Source of the DNA: Goodfellowiella coeruleoviolacea
GTDB taxonomy: Bacteria > Actinomycetota > Actinomycetes > Mycobacteriales > Pseudonocardiaceae
DNA length: 39,953 nt
Direction of reading: 5' to 3'
Assembly (NCBI RefSeq): GCF_024171785.1
Contig: NZ_JAMTCK010000032.1
Location: forward strand, 1,061 to 41,013
Below, in pieces: positions 27,870-35,914 of this stretch (within the stretch, counting starts at the first letter, position 1; each line of letters opens with the position of its first letter). The translations under genes and the position numbers were made by a program. The notes under the pieces are model-generated. The model made no database searches, was not told the DNA's origin, and was given only the letters and a program-made list of their open reading frames with translations.

Positions 27870-28926
27870 CGCGTTACCCGGGGCAGGTCCGCTGCCCGGG
27901 GCTGGACCGCGCAACGCCATCACCGACGTGGCCGGTGTCCTGGTCGGACACCACCAGCGGCTGGCCGAGGGCTGGGCCACCGGCACCACCGTGGTGCTGG
28001 TCCCCGAGGGCGCGGCCGGCGCGGTGGACGCGCGGGGTGGCGCGCCCGGCACCCGGGAGACCGACCTGCTGGACCCGCCCAACCTGATCCAGCGCGTCAA
28101 CGCCGTGTGCCTGACCGGTGGCAGCGCGTACGGCCTGGCCGCGGCCGACGGCGTGATGCGCTGGCTGGGTGAGCACAACCTGGGCACCCCGGTGGGGGAC
28201 CAGCCGCACGAGGTGGTGCCGATCGTGCCGGCGGCCGCCCTGTTCGACCTGCCGCTGAGCCGGTGGGGCAACCGGCCCGACGCCGAGTTCGGCTATGCCG
28301 CGTGCGCGGCGGCGAGCGCGGCCGGGCCGTTCGCGCCGGTGGCCCAGGGCAGTGTTGGCGCGGGCACCGGCGCCAGGGTCGGCCATCTCAAGGGCGGCCT
28401 CGGCACGGCCAGCGCCGTGGTCGAGGTGGCCGGCCAGTCCTGTGTGGTGGGTGCGGTGGCGGCGCTGAACGCGGTGGGCGACGCGGTTGACCAGCGCACC
28501 GGCCTGCCCTGGGGAGCCGAGTGCGGCCTGCCCGGTGAGTTCGACCACCTGCGGCCGGTCCGCCCGGCCGAGCCCAGCCTGGCCGGAGCGCGCCAGAGCC
28601 CGCTGAACACCACGATCGGGGTGGTGGCGGTGGACGCCGACCTGACCAAGACCGAGTGCCGGCGGCTGGCCGTCGCCGCGCAGGACGGGCTGGCCCGAGC
28701 GGTGCGCCCCGCGCACACCATGTTTGACGGCGACACGGTGTTCGCCCTGGCCACCGGCGTCAAACCGGTCGCGGTGCCGCCGGGGGAACCAGGCCGGGCG
28801 CGCATCCTGGACCAGCTGTGCGTGGCCGCGGCCGACGTGTTCGCCCGCGCCATGGTGCACGGCCTGCTCGCCGCCGACCCGGTGGGCCGACTGCCCAGCT
28901 ACCGGCAGGTCTGGACACCCGCCTGA
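27862..28926 (+). CDS. P1 family peptidase, DmpA/S58-like N-terminal nucleophile enzyme (354 aa)
   Basis: ATG 27862 overlaps the DUF2017 gene. The N-terminal part has NAITDVAGVLVGH and LLDPPNLIQRVNAVCLTGGSAYGL. The autocleavage site of the family lies at LNTTIGVVAVDADLTK (T250 or T251 as nucleophile), giving alpha and beta chains as in DmpA. It corresponds to Rv1333. Family members are aminopeptidases or amidases acting on small peptides or beta-peptides. A tandem octamer follows the stop by 34 bp. Confidence 0.92.
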   Translation: MPDALPGAGPLPGAGPRNAITDVAGVLVGHHQRLAEGWATGTTVVLVPEGAAGAVDARGGAPGTRETDLLDPPNLIQRVNAVCLTGGSAYGLAAADGVMRWLGEHNLGTPVGDQPHEVVPIVPAAALFDLPLSRWGNRPDAEFGYAACAAASAAGPFAPVAQGSVGAGTGARVGHLKGGLGTASAVVEVAGQSCVVGAVAALNAVGDAVDQRTGLPWGAECGLPGEFDHLRPVRPAEPSLAGARQSPLNTTIGVVAVDADLTKTECRRLAVAAQDGLARAVRPAHTMFDGDTVFALATGVKPVAVPPGEPGRARILDQLCVAAADVFARAMVHGLLAADPVGRLPSYRQVWTPA

Positions 28927-28960
28927 ACAGCAGTCGGCCGGCAGCGGGTGGACACTCCGG

Positions 28961-29032
28961 TCGCGTGGTCGCGTGGTCGCGTGGTCGCGTGGTCGCGTGG
29001 TCGCGTGGTCGCGTGGTCGCGTGGTCGCGTGG
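28961..29032. repeat. Perfect tandem octamer, (TCGCGTGG)9
   Basis: Nine uninterrupted copies of TCGCGTGG fill 28961-29032, with a decayed tenth copy TCTGGTGG. The tract sits 34 bp after the P1 peptidase stop. Any frame through it gives an 8-residue repeat, but none has a start with coding support. Confidence 0.97.
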
Positions 29033-29131
29033 TCTGGTGGTGGGGCTGGGCTGGTGGCGGGCTGCGGCGACAGCCTGCGATACCGCTGATGTGCCAGCAG
29101 GTCAAGCAGGTCACCCGGTTCAGCTACCTGG

Positions 29132-29159
29132 TTGTGCACAGCCATCCCGGTTGTCCACA
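29132..29159 (+). promoter_or_regulatory. Two tandem DnaA-box-like sequences
   Basis: TTGTGCACA (29132-29140) and TTGTCCACA (29151-29159) are in the same orientation, 19 bp start to start. The second is the perfect actinobacterial consensus and the first has one mismatch. Confidence 0.45.
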
Positions 29160-29285
29160 GCCAGCCACGGCTCGCTGTTCCCGCACGGGGGGCGCGGATA
29201 GGCTGGACCCGGGGTCGCCCCCCAGGGAAGGGTGGGGGCTGGCTGGAAATCCTGTGCAACGGTCCGATCGCCGAACGAGTGGCGT

Positions 29286-29319
29286 GGGCTGCGGCCCACC
29301 TGGGGCGTGCCCGCAGCCC
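29286..29319. terminator. Perfect 9-bp stem hairpin
   Basis: GGGCTGCGG (29286-29294) and CCGCAGCCC (29311-29319) pair around a 16-base loop. It is not next to a gene end, so it could be a terminator or a structured RNA element. Confidence 0.4.
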
Positions 29320-29443
29320 AGCACTGAAACCGGTCCAGCACTGGAACCGGTCCAGCGCTCCGGCACCGGTCCAGCACTGAAACCGCTCCGGCACCGGTCC
29401 AGTACTGGAACCGCTCCGGCGCCGGTCCAGCGCTCCGGCACCG
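29318..29443. repeat. Tandem repeat, CCAGCACTG/GCTCCGGCACCGGT units
   Basis: Six units of 17, 17, 19, 28, 28 and 17 bp begin CCAGYRCT at 29318, 29335, 29352, 29371, 29399 and 29427. The 28-bp units look like fusions of the 17- and 19-bp types, as expected from slippage. Confidence 0.85.
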
Positions 29444-29493
29444 CCCACCTGACGGGCGGGCATGGTTCACGGTGATCTGGGTACAGGGGACAC

Positions 29494-30009
29494 ATGTCTG
29501 CCTTGCGACGCGTGTTGCGCCGGATCGAACACGACAGCGATCTGGACCGGGTGGCCGGGCCACTGGCCGAACTGCTCCCTGCGGTGTTCCGCCGGCATCC
29601 CGTGGCCGACGTGCTGCGCGGCTCGTGGCTCGGGCACCCGGCGCACCCGGCGGTGGTGCTCGCCCCGGCCGGCATCTGGATCGCCTCGGCCGTCCTGGAC
29701 TGCCTGCCGGGACAGGGGACGGCCGCCCGGCGCCTGATCGGCGTCGGCCTGCTCACCGTGCCGGCGGCGGTGGCCACCGGGCTGGCCGAGTACACCACGC
29801 TCAACACCAGCCAGCGCCGCACCGCCGTGGTGCACGTGAGCGCGAACACGCTGGCCGCCTGCTGCTACCTGCTCTCGCACCGACTGCGCGGCCGGGACCG
29901 CCAGTGGGCCGGCCGGCTCCTCGGCATGGTCGGGCTGGCCGCGGTCGGCCTCGGTGGTCTGCTCGGCGGGCACCTGTCCTACGTGCAGGGCGCTGGCGTC
30001 CGCGGCTGA
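29494..30009 (+). CDS. DUF2231 family membrane protein (171 aa)
   Basis: Four hydrophobic segments (about 50-70, 82-100, 112-128 and 140-162) and the signature GSWLGHPAHPAVVLAPAGIWIAS identify DUF2231. The HPAHP histidines lie at the start of the first helix. Family members are inner-membrane proteins, often beside Rieske or cytochrome genes, with possible haem binding. No Rieske gene is adjacent here. ATG 29494 follows AGGGGAC. Confidence 0.85.
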   Translation: MSALRRVLRRIEHDSDLDRVAGPLAELLPAVFRRHPVADVLRGSWLGHPAHPAVVLAPAGIWIASAVLDCLPGQGTAARRLIGVGLLTVPAAVATGLAEYTTLNTSQRRTAVVHVSANTLAACCYLLSHRLRGRDRQWAGRLLGMVGLAAVGLGGLLGGHLSYVQGAGVRG

Positions 30010-30037
30010 CCCCACTGGTCCGGCCAGCGCCCCGCCG

Positions 30038-30484
30038 TCACGCACCCACCGGGAACCTGGCCACCCACCGGCGTTGCCACGGGGTCTCCACGGCCTTGGG
30101 GTGGTGGTGCCGCCGCGCCCAGTGGACGGCATCCCCTGGCGCCACCCCGGCCAGGATGGCGAGGCAGGCGATGACCGTGCCGGTGCGGCCGACACCACCC
30201 CCGCAGGCGACCTCCACCGCCGCCCCGGCCGCGGCTCGTTCGTGCAGGTCACGGATGTGTCGCAGGGCCTCGGCGCGGTCGCGGGGCAGGCGGAAGTCGG
30301 GCCAGTCGAGCCACGCGTGCGGCCAGGGCAGGTCCGCGTCGTGGCGCTGCCGCAGCCGGGTCGAGCCCAGGTAGAGGCCGAAGTCGGGCACGGGCCCGGG
30401 CGGCAGGGGGTGGCGCAGACCTCGGCCGCGCACCCAGCAGCCGTCCGGCAGTCGCAGCGCGCCCACGAGGGGCTGATCGGTCAT
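30038..30484 (-). CDS. Protein tyrosine/dual-specificity phosphatase-like protein (148 aa)
   Basis: The active-site loop CGGGVGRTGT places the nucleophile at C94 and the arginine at R100 (CX5R). A WPD-like acid lies at DWPDF (60-64). The rest is short for the family. It overlaps the upstream CGNR gene by ATGA, so the two are coupled on one message. It may dephosphorylate protein tyrosine or another phosphorylated metabolite; the substrate is not known. It is convergent with the DUF2231 gene. Confidence 0.85.
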   Translation of the reverse strand: MTDQPLVGALRLPDGCWVRGRGLRHPLPPGPVPDFGLYLGSTRLRQRHDADLPWPHAWLDWPDFRLPRDRAEALRHIRDLHERAAAGAAVEVACGGGVGRTGTVIACLAILAGVAPGDAVHWARRHHHPKAVETPWQRRWVARFPVGA

Positions 30485-31071
30485 CGGGTCACGTTCCCCA
30501 CGCGCTGCCGCGCCCGGTGGTTGGCCACGTTGAGGCGGTTGCCACACCGCTCAGGCATGCAGTAGCGGCGCCGGCCGGCCCGGCTGGTGTCGACGAACAC
30601 GCCCCGGCAGCCAGGGGCGGCGCAGGCGCGGAACCGCCCGTGACCGAGCGCCCTGACCGCGCCCAGCAGGCCGATGCCCACCAGGGCGGCCAACTCGTCG
30701 GCGAGTGGCGCGCCCGGCGCGGTCGGCACGGTCCACCGCCACCCGCCGTCGGCGTGGCGGCGCAGGGTTGGGCCGAGGGCGGCGCGCCTGAGCAGCACGC
30801 TCGCGCCCGCCACGGCCTGGTCCTCGGTCTCGGTCTCGATGGTTCCCCGCACCTCGCGGCGCAGCAGGTGCACCTGGAAGAGGTCGGTGTCGGTGGGCGC
30901 CCGCCCGTCGGCGGTGGCGTCCAGGTGGACGTCGTGCTCGACGAGGAAGCCCGCGAGCGCGTCCGGGTCCGGCAGGGCCTCACCGGTGGTGTCCCGCACC
31001 GTGGGTGAGGTGTTGACCAGGTCGGTCGCGACGGCGGCGCCCAGTGGGTAGTCGCTGATCGAGATGTGCAC
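30481..31071 (-). CDS. CGNR zinc-finger domain protein with ABATE domain (196 aa)
   Basis: The C-terminal zinc finger C-x4-C (CAAPGC), then RRRYCMPERCGNRLNVANHR, is the CGNR motif with four cysteines. The N-terminal ABATE domain (about 10-130: LGAAVATDLVNTSPTVRD, HLDATADGRAPTDTDL) binds small ligands in this family. It is a putative ligand-responsive regulator. ATG 31071 has a GGAGGGCAGGGAG region upstream. It drives the overlapping phosphatase gene and probably its own promoter, where palindromes are seen. Confidence 0.9.
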   Translation of the reverse strand: MHISISDYPLGAAVATDLVNTSPTVRDTTGEALPDPDALAGFLVEHDVHLDATADGRAPTDTDLFQVHLLRREVRGTIETETEDQAVAGASVLLRRAALGPTLRRHADGGWRWTVPTAPGAPLADELAALVGIGLLGAVRALGHGRFRACAAPGCRGVFVDTSRAGRRRYCMPERCGNRLNVANHRARQRVGNVTR

Positions 31072-31089
31072 TCCCTGCCCTCCAGCTGG

Positions 31090-31111
31090 GTAACTGTTGT
31101 AGCTACGTTAC
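31090..31111 (-). promoter_or_regulatory. Palindromic operator candidate before the CGNR-phosphatase operon
   Basis: GTAAC (31090-31094) and GTTAC (31107-31111) flank a perfect GTAGCTAC palindrome (31099-31106). The stretch is AT-rich for this genome and lies 20-40 bp upstream of the start, where an operator is expected. Confidence 0.45.
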
Positions 31112-31204
31112 ACCCCTTACTGACGACTGTTGATCTCCGTCCGCGCCCGGGTCGGGTGGCCTGGGCCCGCTGTCTCAACACTCGGAACGCCTTCCCCGGG
31201 CCCG

Positions 31205-31210
31205 TAGGAT
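31205..31210 (+). promoter_or_regulatory. -10 element of a leaderless mec transcript
   Basis: TAGGAT (31205-31210) is followed after 7 bp by GTG (31218). An ATG at 31209 overlaps the -10 itself and so cannot be the start of this transcript. Confidence 0.6.
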
Positions 31211-31217
31211 GGGGGAC

Positions 31218-31673
31218 GTGTTGGTGATCCGCCGTGACCTCGTGGACGCGATGGTGGCGCACGCCCGTCGTGACCACCCCGATGAGGCGTGCGGTGTCAT
31301 TGCTGGACCGGAAGGCGCTGACCAGCCCGAACGGTTCATCGAAATGACCAATGCCGAGCGCTCGCCGACCTTCTACCGGTTCGACTCCGGCGAGCAGCTG
31401 CGGGTGTGGCGGGACATGGACAGCCGTGACGAGGTGCCCGTGGTCATCTACCACTCGCACACGGCTACCGAGGCATATCCGTCCCGGACAGATATCTCCT
31501 ACGCCTCCGAACCGGACGCGCACTACGTGCTGATCTCCACCCGCGACCCGGAGCGGCACGAACTGCGGTCGTACCGGATCGTCGACGGTGTGGTCACCGA
31601 GGAACCGGTTGAGGTCGTCGAGTCCTACATGTTCGCCAACACCGGCGCCGACGACGTGCCCAACTGTCGCTGA
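31218..31673 (+). CDS. mec: CysO-cysteine hydrolase, JAMM/MPN metalloprotease (151 aa)
   Basis: The JAMM motif is complete: glutamate in DEACGVIAG, and YHSHTATEAYPSRTDISYA giving the HxH...SxxD zinc site. It releases cysteine from the CysO-cysteine thiocarboxylate adduct, as Mec (Rv1334) does. GTG 31218 is preferred over ATG 31209 because the -10 element TAGGAT overlaps that ATG. cysO and cysM follow on the same strand. It may also trim the CysO tail (see findings). Confidence 0.95.
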   Translation: MLVIRRDLVDAMVAHARRDHPDEACGVIAGPEGADQPERFIEMTNAERSPTFYRFDSGEQLRVWRDMDSRDEVPVVIYHSHTATEAYPSRTDISYASEPDAHYVLISTRDPERHELRSYRIVDGVVTEEPVEVVESYMFANTGADDVPNCR

Positions 31674-31682
31674 TCGCCCAGC

Positions 31683-31700
31683 CCGCCGGTCCCCCGGCGG
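31683..31700 (+). terminator. Hairpin between mec and cysO
   Basis: CCGCCGG, loop TCCC, CCGGCGG form a compact stem 9 bp after mec. It could attenuate read-through from mec into cysO. Confidence 0.45.
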
Positions 31701-31774
31701 TGCTGGCGCGCCTGGACTCGAAGGTCCCGGCCCAATCCCGGTCACCAGTGCCCGGCCAACAGTGGAGGTTCAGC

Positions 31775-32053
31775 ATGGCCATCACCGTCTCCATCCCCAC
31801 GATCCTGCGCACCCACACCGGGGGGAACAAGTCCGTCGAGGCGAGCGGGCAGACCCTCGGTCAGGTCATCGACGACCTGGAGGGCAGGCACTCCGGCATC
31901 AAGGCCAAGCTGGTCAAGGAGGGCAGCCTGCACCGCTTCGTCAACATCTACGTCAACGACGAGGACGTGCGCTTCGCCGGCGGGCTCGACGCCGAGGTCA
32001 AGGACGGCGACAACATCACCATCCTGCCGGCCGTCGCCGGTGGCGCGCGGTAG
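31775..32053 (+). CDS. cysO: Sulfur-carrier protein CysO, MoaD/ThiS family (92 aa), with two residues after the GG
   Basis: ATG 31775 follows GGAGG. The ubiquitin-like fold shows ITVSIPTILRTHTGGNKSVE, LGQVIDDLEGRHSGI and VNDEDVRFAGGLDAEVKDGD. The C-terminus is ILPAVAGGAR, so two residues, Ala-Arg, follow the diglycine that becomes the thiocarboxylate. M. tuberculosis CysO ends at GG. As the tail must be removed before activation, the neighbouring JAMM protease Mec is a natural candidate, as with QbsE/QbsD. It lies 67 bp before cysM. Confidence 0.94.
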   Translation: MAITVSIPTILRTHTGGNKSVEASGQTLGQVIDDLEGRHSGIKAKLVKEGSLHRFVNIYVNDEDVRFAGGLDAEVKDGDNITILPAVAGGAR

Positions 32054-32086
32054 CCGACCCCGGTGCGCGGTGACCGCGCTCGCTGA

Positions 32087-33070
<984 letters not shown>

Positions 33071-33077
33071 CCCGCCG

Positions 33078-33111
33078 CGGGACCGGCCAGCTGACCGGCC
33101 GGCCGGTCCCG
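33078..33111 (+). terminator. Strong terminator after cysM
   Basis: CGGGACCGGCC (33078-33088) and GGCCGGTCCCG (33101-33111) form a perfect 11-bp stem with a 12-base loop, just after the cysM stop. Confidence 0.85.
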
Positions 33112-33135
33112 GGTGGTGGTCCCGGCAGGAGGACC

Positions 33136-33190
33136 GGCGCGGTCGGTCAGGCGCGGTCGATCAGCGCGGTCGATCAGGCGCGGTCGGTCA
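33136..33190. repeat. Tandem repeat, four 13-14-bp units, ending in the globin stop codon
   Basis: Units GGCGCGGTCGRTCA lie at 33136-33149, 33150-33163, 33164-33176 (one base shorter) and 33177-33190. The last TCA (33188-33190) is the complement of the globin stop TGA, so unit number affects only the downstream tail. Confidence 0.85.
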
Positions 33191-33559
33191 GGCGGCCGTG
33201 CTGTCCGCCGTGACGATGTCGCCGGCCAGGGGAGCGACCAGGGCGATGATCGCGGACACGGTGGTCTCGGGCACCCCGGCCGAGGTCAGCGCCGCGACCA
33301 GGTGCCCGGCCACCAGTTCGAAGTGCCGCTGCTGGATGCCCCGGCCCCGGTGCACGTCACGCATGGACGCGCCCCGGTAGGGCTCGGGGCCGCCGAGCGC
33401 GGCGGAGAAGAACTCCACCTGCCGGCCCTTCAGCCGAGCGAGGTTGACACCGGTGAAAAAACCGACCAGTTCCGGGTCGGCGAGAATGCGGACGTACAGG
33501 TCGTCGACGACGGTTTCGAGTGCGGGCTGCCCGCCAATGGATTCGTAGATGCTGGTCAT
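33188..33559 (-). CDS. glbN: Group I truncated haemoglobin, trHbN type (123 aa)
   Basis: ATG 33559 follows GGGGAG. Alignment from memory to M. tuberculosis GlbN (Rv1542c) shows the same core: [11 protein letters not shown] with the distal tyrosine (Y22, B10), [11 protein letters not shown] with L43 (E7) and Q47 (E11), and DVHRGRGI with the proximal histidine H70 (F8). This haem protein detoxifies nitric oxide by dioxygenation. The mycobacterial pre-A segment of about 11 residues is absent. The promoter region upstream (33560-33707) is unusually AT-rich. Confidence 0.95.
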   Translation of the reverse strand: MTSIYESIGGQPALETVVDDLYVRILADPELVGFFTGVNLARLKGRQVEFFSAALGGPEPYRGASMRDVHRGRGIQQRHFELVAGHLVAALTSAGVPETTVSAIIALVAPLAGDIVTADSTAA

Positions 33560-33707
33560 CGTGGTCTCCCCGGCCCATCCAGAATCGACCAGGCCAGCAT
33601 ACGTTCGGGAGATCGAACAACAATACGGCGAGGTTAGCGGAATGAAAAATACTGCTCACTTCGCGCGTTCAGGTGAATATGTCGAAATAATTTTCGCGGA
33701 ATTTCGG
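33560..33707 (-). promoter_or_regulatory. AT-rich promoter region of glbN
   Basis: The segment around 33640-33700 contains GAATGAAAAATACTG and CGAAATAATTTTCGCG, very AT-rich for this genome. The latter holds the inverted repeat CGAAA-TAA-TTTTCG (imperfect). Binding of a regulator is possible, but no known operator is recognised. Confidence 0.4.
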
Positions 33708-34580
33708 TCAACCGTTGAACACGGCCCCGGGCTGGCCCTCGCCCAGGTCGGGCAGCACCAGCACCGAACCCGCCAGCGGCTGTTCGTCCAGCTCGGACTG
33801 GGATAACCCGGTCCTGGCCGTGGTCACGTACAGGTCGGTCAGCTCGGTGCCGCCGAAACAACAGGCGGTGGGCCGGGCCACCGGCACGGCGACTTCCCGG
33901 TCGAGTCGACCGTCCGGTGTGTAACGGCGCACCGCCGCGCCATCCCACAGCGCCACCCACACCGCGCCCTCGGCGTCCACGCAGATCCCGTCCGGCACGC
34001 CCCGGGTGTCGTCGATCTCGCACAGCGGCCGGCGATTCGCGATCTGGCCGGTCATCACGTCGTAGTCGAACACGTCGACACGCCGGGTCGGGCTGTCCAC
34101 GTAGTACATCCGATTGGCGTCCGGGCTCCAGGCCACCCCGTTGCTGACCGTGGCGTCGGGCACCATCACCTTGGCGGCACCGTCCGGTTCGACCCGGGCC
34201 AGCCACCCGCCGCCCGGCGCCTCGTCGTAGCGCATGGTCCCGGCCCACAGCCGGCCGACCGGGTCCACGGCCGCGTCGTTGCCGCGCACCCCGTCCCTGG
34301 CCCAGTAGACCAGCCAGGTGCGCCGGCCGTCCGGGTCGAGCAGGCCGATCCCGTCGCGGAGGTTGGCCACCAGGCCGCCCCTGGCCCTCGGCTTGACCGC
34401 GCCCACGTGCTGCGGTGCCGCCAGCACGTCGTCCCGGTCCCGCGCCGGGTCGTAGCGGTGCACGGTGCTGCCCAGCACGTCCACCCACAGCAGGGTGGAG
34501 CTGGCCATGTCCCAGGTCGGCCCCTCGCCGAGCGCGGCCTGGGCCGGCACCGCGACCTCGAACCCTCCGGCACTGTTCAC
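33708..34580 (-). CDS. SMP-30/gluconolactonase/LRE family protein (290 aa)
   Basis: GTG 34580 follows GAGGAG. The six-bladed propeller and metal site are indicated by LGEGPTW (E19), GNDAAVDPVGRLWAGTM, ATVSNGVAWSPDANRMYYVD and VPDGICVDAEGAVWVALW (Glu, Asn, Asn and Asp metal ligands of the family). Members hydrolyse sugar lactones such as gluconolactone. The gene stands between the globin and the small unrecognised gene on the same strand. The substrate here is unknown. Confidence 0.92.
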   Translation of the reverse strand: MNSAGGFEVAVPAQAALGEGPTWDMASSTLLWVDVLGSTVHRYDPARDRDDVLAAPQHVGAVKPRARGGLVANLRDGIGLLDPDGRRTWLVYWARDGVRGNDAAVDPVGRLWAGTMRYDEAPGGGWLARVEPDGAAKVMVPDATVSNGVAWSPDANRMYYVDSPTRRVDVFDYDVMTGQIANRRPLCEIDDTRGVPDGICVDAEGAVWVALWDGAAVRRYTPDGRLDREVAVPVARPTACCFGGTELTDLYVTTARTGLSQSELDEQPLAGSVLVLPDLGEGQPGAVFNG

Positions 34581-34632
34581 CCTTGTCTCCTCACTCGGTC
34601 TCGCCGCGGCACTCTATTCCCGACTCTCGCGA

Positions 34633-34800
34633 TCAGGTGATCTTGTCCTGAACCTTGGGCACGGCCCAGTCCGTGGTGCCGGTCCGGGCCACCGCGACGG
34701 CCGGGCGGCCGGTGGTGCGCCACCGGGGCCGCGACACCGGCCACTGCGACACCAGGGTGATCTCCGGGTTCAACCCTGAGCTGGTTGTCGGTGGGGGCAC
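34633..34800 (-). CDS. Small unrecognised protein (55 aa)
   Basis: The frame from GTG 34800 reads PPPTTSSGLNPEITLVSQ and ends DWAVPKVQDKIT at TGA 34633-34635. From LNPEITL onward practically every codon ends in G or C, the strongest coding bias possible in this genome, which no overlapping frame matches. TTG 34773 is an alternative start (46 aa). I recognise no domain; it is basic with Trp/Arg-rich SRPRWRTTGR. It begins one base from the -10 element of the divergent rhomboid gene. It could be a short gene or the intact 3' part of a decayed one. Confidence 0.5.
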   Translation of the reverse strand: MPPPTTSSGLNPEITLVSQWPVSRPRWRTTGRPAVAVARTGTTDWAVPKVQDKIT

Positions 34801-34801
34801 G

Positions 34802-34807
34802 TAGTCT
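34802..34807 (+). promoter_or_regulatory. -10 element of a leaderless rhomboid transcript
   Basis: TAGTCT is followed after 7 bp by GTG 34815, the same layout as at mec. It sets the rhomboid start; an earlier in-frame start at 34785 would lie upstream of the transcript. Confidence 0.55.
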
Positions 34808-34814
34808 CGACGAC

Positions 34815-35507
34815 GTGGAGCTTGATGTAGCAGGGCCCACTGGGGGGCGCCGTACGGGAGGCAACACCGCCGCGACCAGGCGGCCGGTGAACCGGGTGCT
34901 GCCGCCCCGGCCGCTGCAGGCCGCCGTGGCCATGGTCGCCTTCACCGCGCTGCTCTACGTCATCGAGGTCGTGGACGCGGTCGGCTTCCACGGCCAGCTC
35001 GACCAGTACGGGGTGCAGCCGCGCAGCGTCCCCGGGCTGCTGGGGGTGGTGTTCTCGCCGCTGCTGCACGCCAACTACGCGCACCTGGCCTCGAACACCC
35101 TGCCGGTGCTGCTGTTCGGTTTCCTGGCCATGGCCGGCGGCCTGGCCCAGTGGATCGCGGTCACATTGACCATCTGGGTGGTCAGCGGCCTCGGCGTGTG
35201 GCTGACCGCCGACGCCGGCTCGGTCACCGTGGGCGCCTCCGGCCTCGCCTTCGGCTGGCTGGCGTTCCTGCTGGTGCGCGGGCTGTTCAACCGCAGCTTC
35301 AAGCAGATCGCCGTGGCCGCGGTGCTGTTCTTCTACTGGGGCAGCCTGCTGTGGGGGCTGCTGCCGGGCAACCCGGCCATCTCCTGGCAGGGCCACCTGT
35401 TCGGCGCGCTGGCCGGGGTGCTCGCCGCCTGGCTGGCCGCCAGGGCCGGCGCGTCAACCCGAACACCCACCGGCACACCCCGGCTGCCGGGCCGCACCAC
35501 CGCCTGA
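34815..35507 (+). CDS. Rhomboid family intramembrane serine protease (230 aa)
   Basis: The catalytic serine is in GASGLAFG (S142) and the histidine in WQGHLFGALAG (H194). HANYAHLASNTLPVLLFG is the usual helix 2 segment with conserved His and Asn. Six membrane helices span about 36-215. It corresponds to Rv1337, between cysM and murI in mycobacteria. GTG 34815 is chosen from the -10 position. Its substrates are unknown. Confidence 0.95.
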   Translation: MELDVAGPTGGRRTGGNTAATRRPVNRVLPPRPLQAAVAMVAFTALLYVIEVVDAVGFHGQLDQYGVQPRSVPGLLGVVFSPLLHANYAHLASNTLPVLLFGFLAMAGGLAQWIAVTLTIWVVSGLGVWLTADAGSVTVGASGLAFGWLAFLLVRGLFNRSFKQIAVAAVLFFYWGSLLWGLLPGNPAISWQGHLFGALAGVLAAWLAARAGASTRTPTGTPRLPGRTTA

Positions 35508-35749
35508 GACGTGGGCGGGCCCCGGCCACACCTCGTCCCCGGCCGGTGGAACGGGCCGAGGAACCAGACCGCGGGCCGCTGGTCGCGGCCGCCCAGCGCC
35601 GCCGAGGGCGCGGGCTCGGTCCCGGCCGGTGCCGTGGGGCGGGTGGCACCAGTGGCCGCACGCCGTGGCAAGGTGGGGCGGACGGGTCCTGGCCGGGTGA
35701 CCTCGGCGCGCTGCGTGGCGGGGACACCGCGTGGTCCCGGGTCACGCCC

Positions 35750-35802
35750 GTGCTTGGGGCAGCGCCGGTGCTCGGGGCAGCGCTGATGCTCGGGCAGTGC
35801 CG
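35750..35802. repeat. Tandem repeat, three 17-18-bp units
   Basis: GTGCTYGGGGCAGCGCYG occurs at 35750-35767 and 35768-35785, and a 17-bp variant at 35786-35802. Confidence 0.8.
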
Positions 35803-35867
35803 TCGCGCCGCCAGCGGGCGTCAGCGGGTCCGGGGCAACGGGGCAGGGGATCAGCGCGTCAGTGGGT

Positions 35868-35910
35868 CAGCGAGGCAGTGAGCCAGCGAGGCAGTGAGCC
35901 AGCGAGGAGG
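35868..35910. repeat. 16-bp tandem repeat forming the murI ribosome site
   Basis: CAGCGAGGCAGTGAGC is repeated perfectly at 35868-35883 and 35884-35899. A third partial copy CAGCGAGGAGG (35900-35910) provides the Shine-Dalgarno sequence of murI, 4 bp before its ATG. Confidence 0.9.
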
Positions 35911-35914
35911 TCTG

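Larger units (their letters stand above)
29033..29493. other. Repeat-rich intergenic region
   Basis: No gene with coding bias is visible between the octamer tract and the DUF2231 gene. It contains two DnaA-box-like sites, a strong hairpin and a CCAGCACTG-based tandem repeat. The promoter of the DUF2231 gene should lie within 29444-29490. Confidence 0.5.
35508..35914. other. Intergenic region with two tandem repeats before murI
   Basis: No reading frame here has convincing coding bias. It contains 18-bp repeats (35750-35802) and 16-bp repeats (35868-35910) that run into the murI ribosome site. Confidence 0.55.

Noticed and set aside
28948-29475. Repeat-containing frame RGRVVAWS... as a surface protein
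   Set aside because: It is only the octamer tract read in frame; flanks have no coding bias and no secretion signal.
35511-35786. 91-residue frame before murI
   Set aside because: Arg/Gly/Pro-rich with no ribosome site, and it runs into a tandem repeat.
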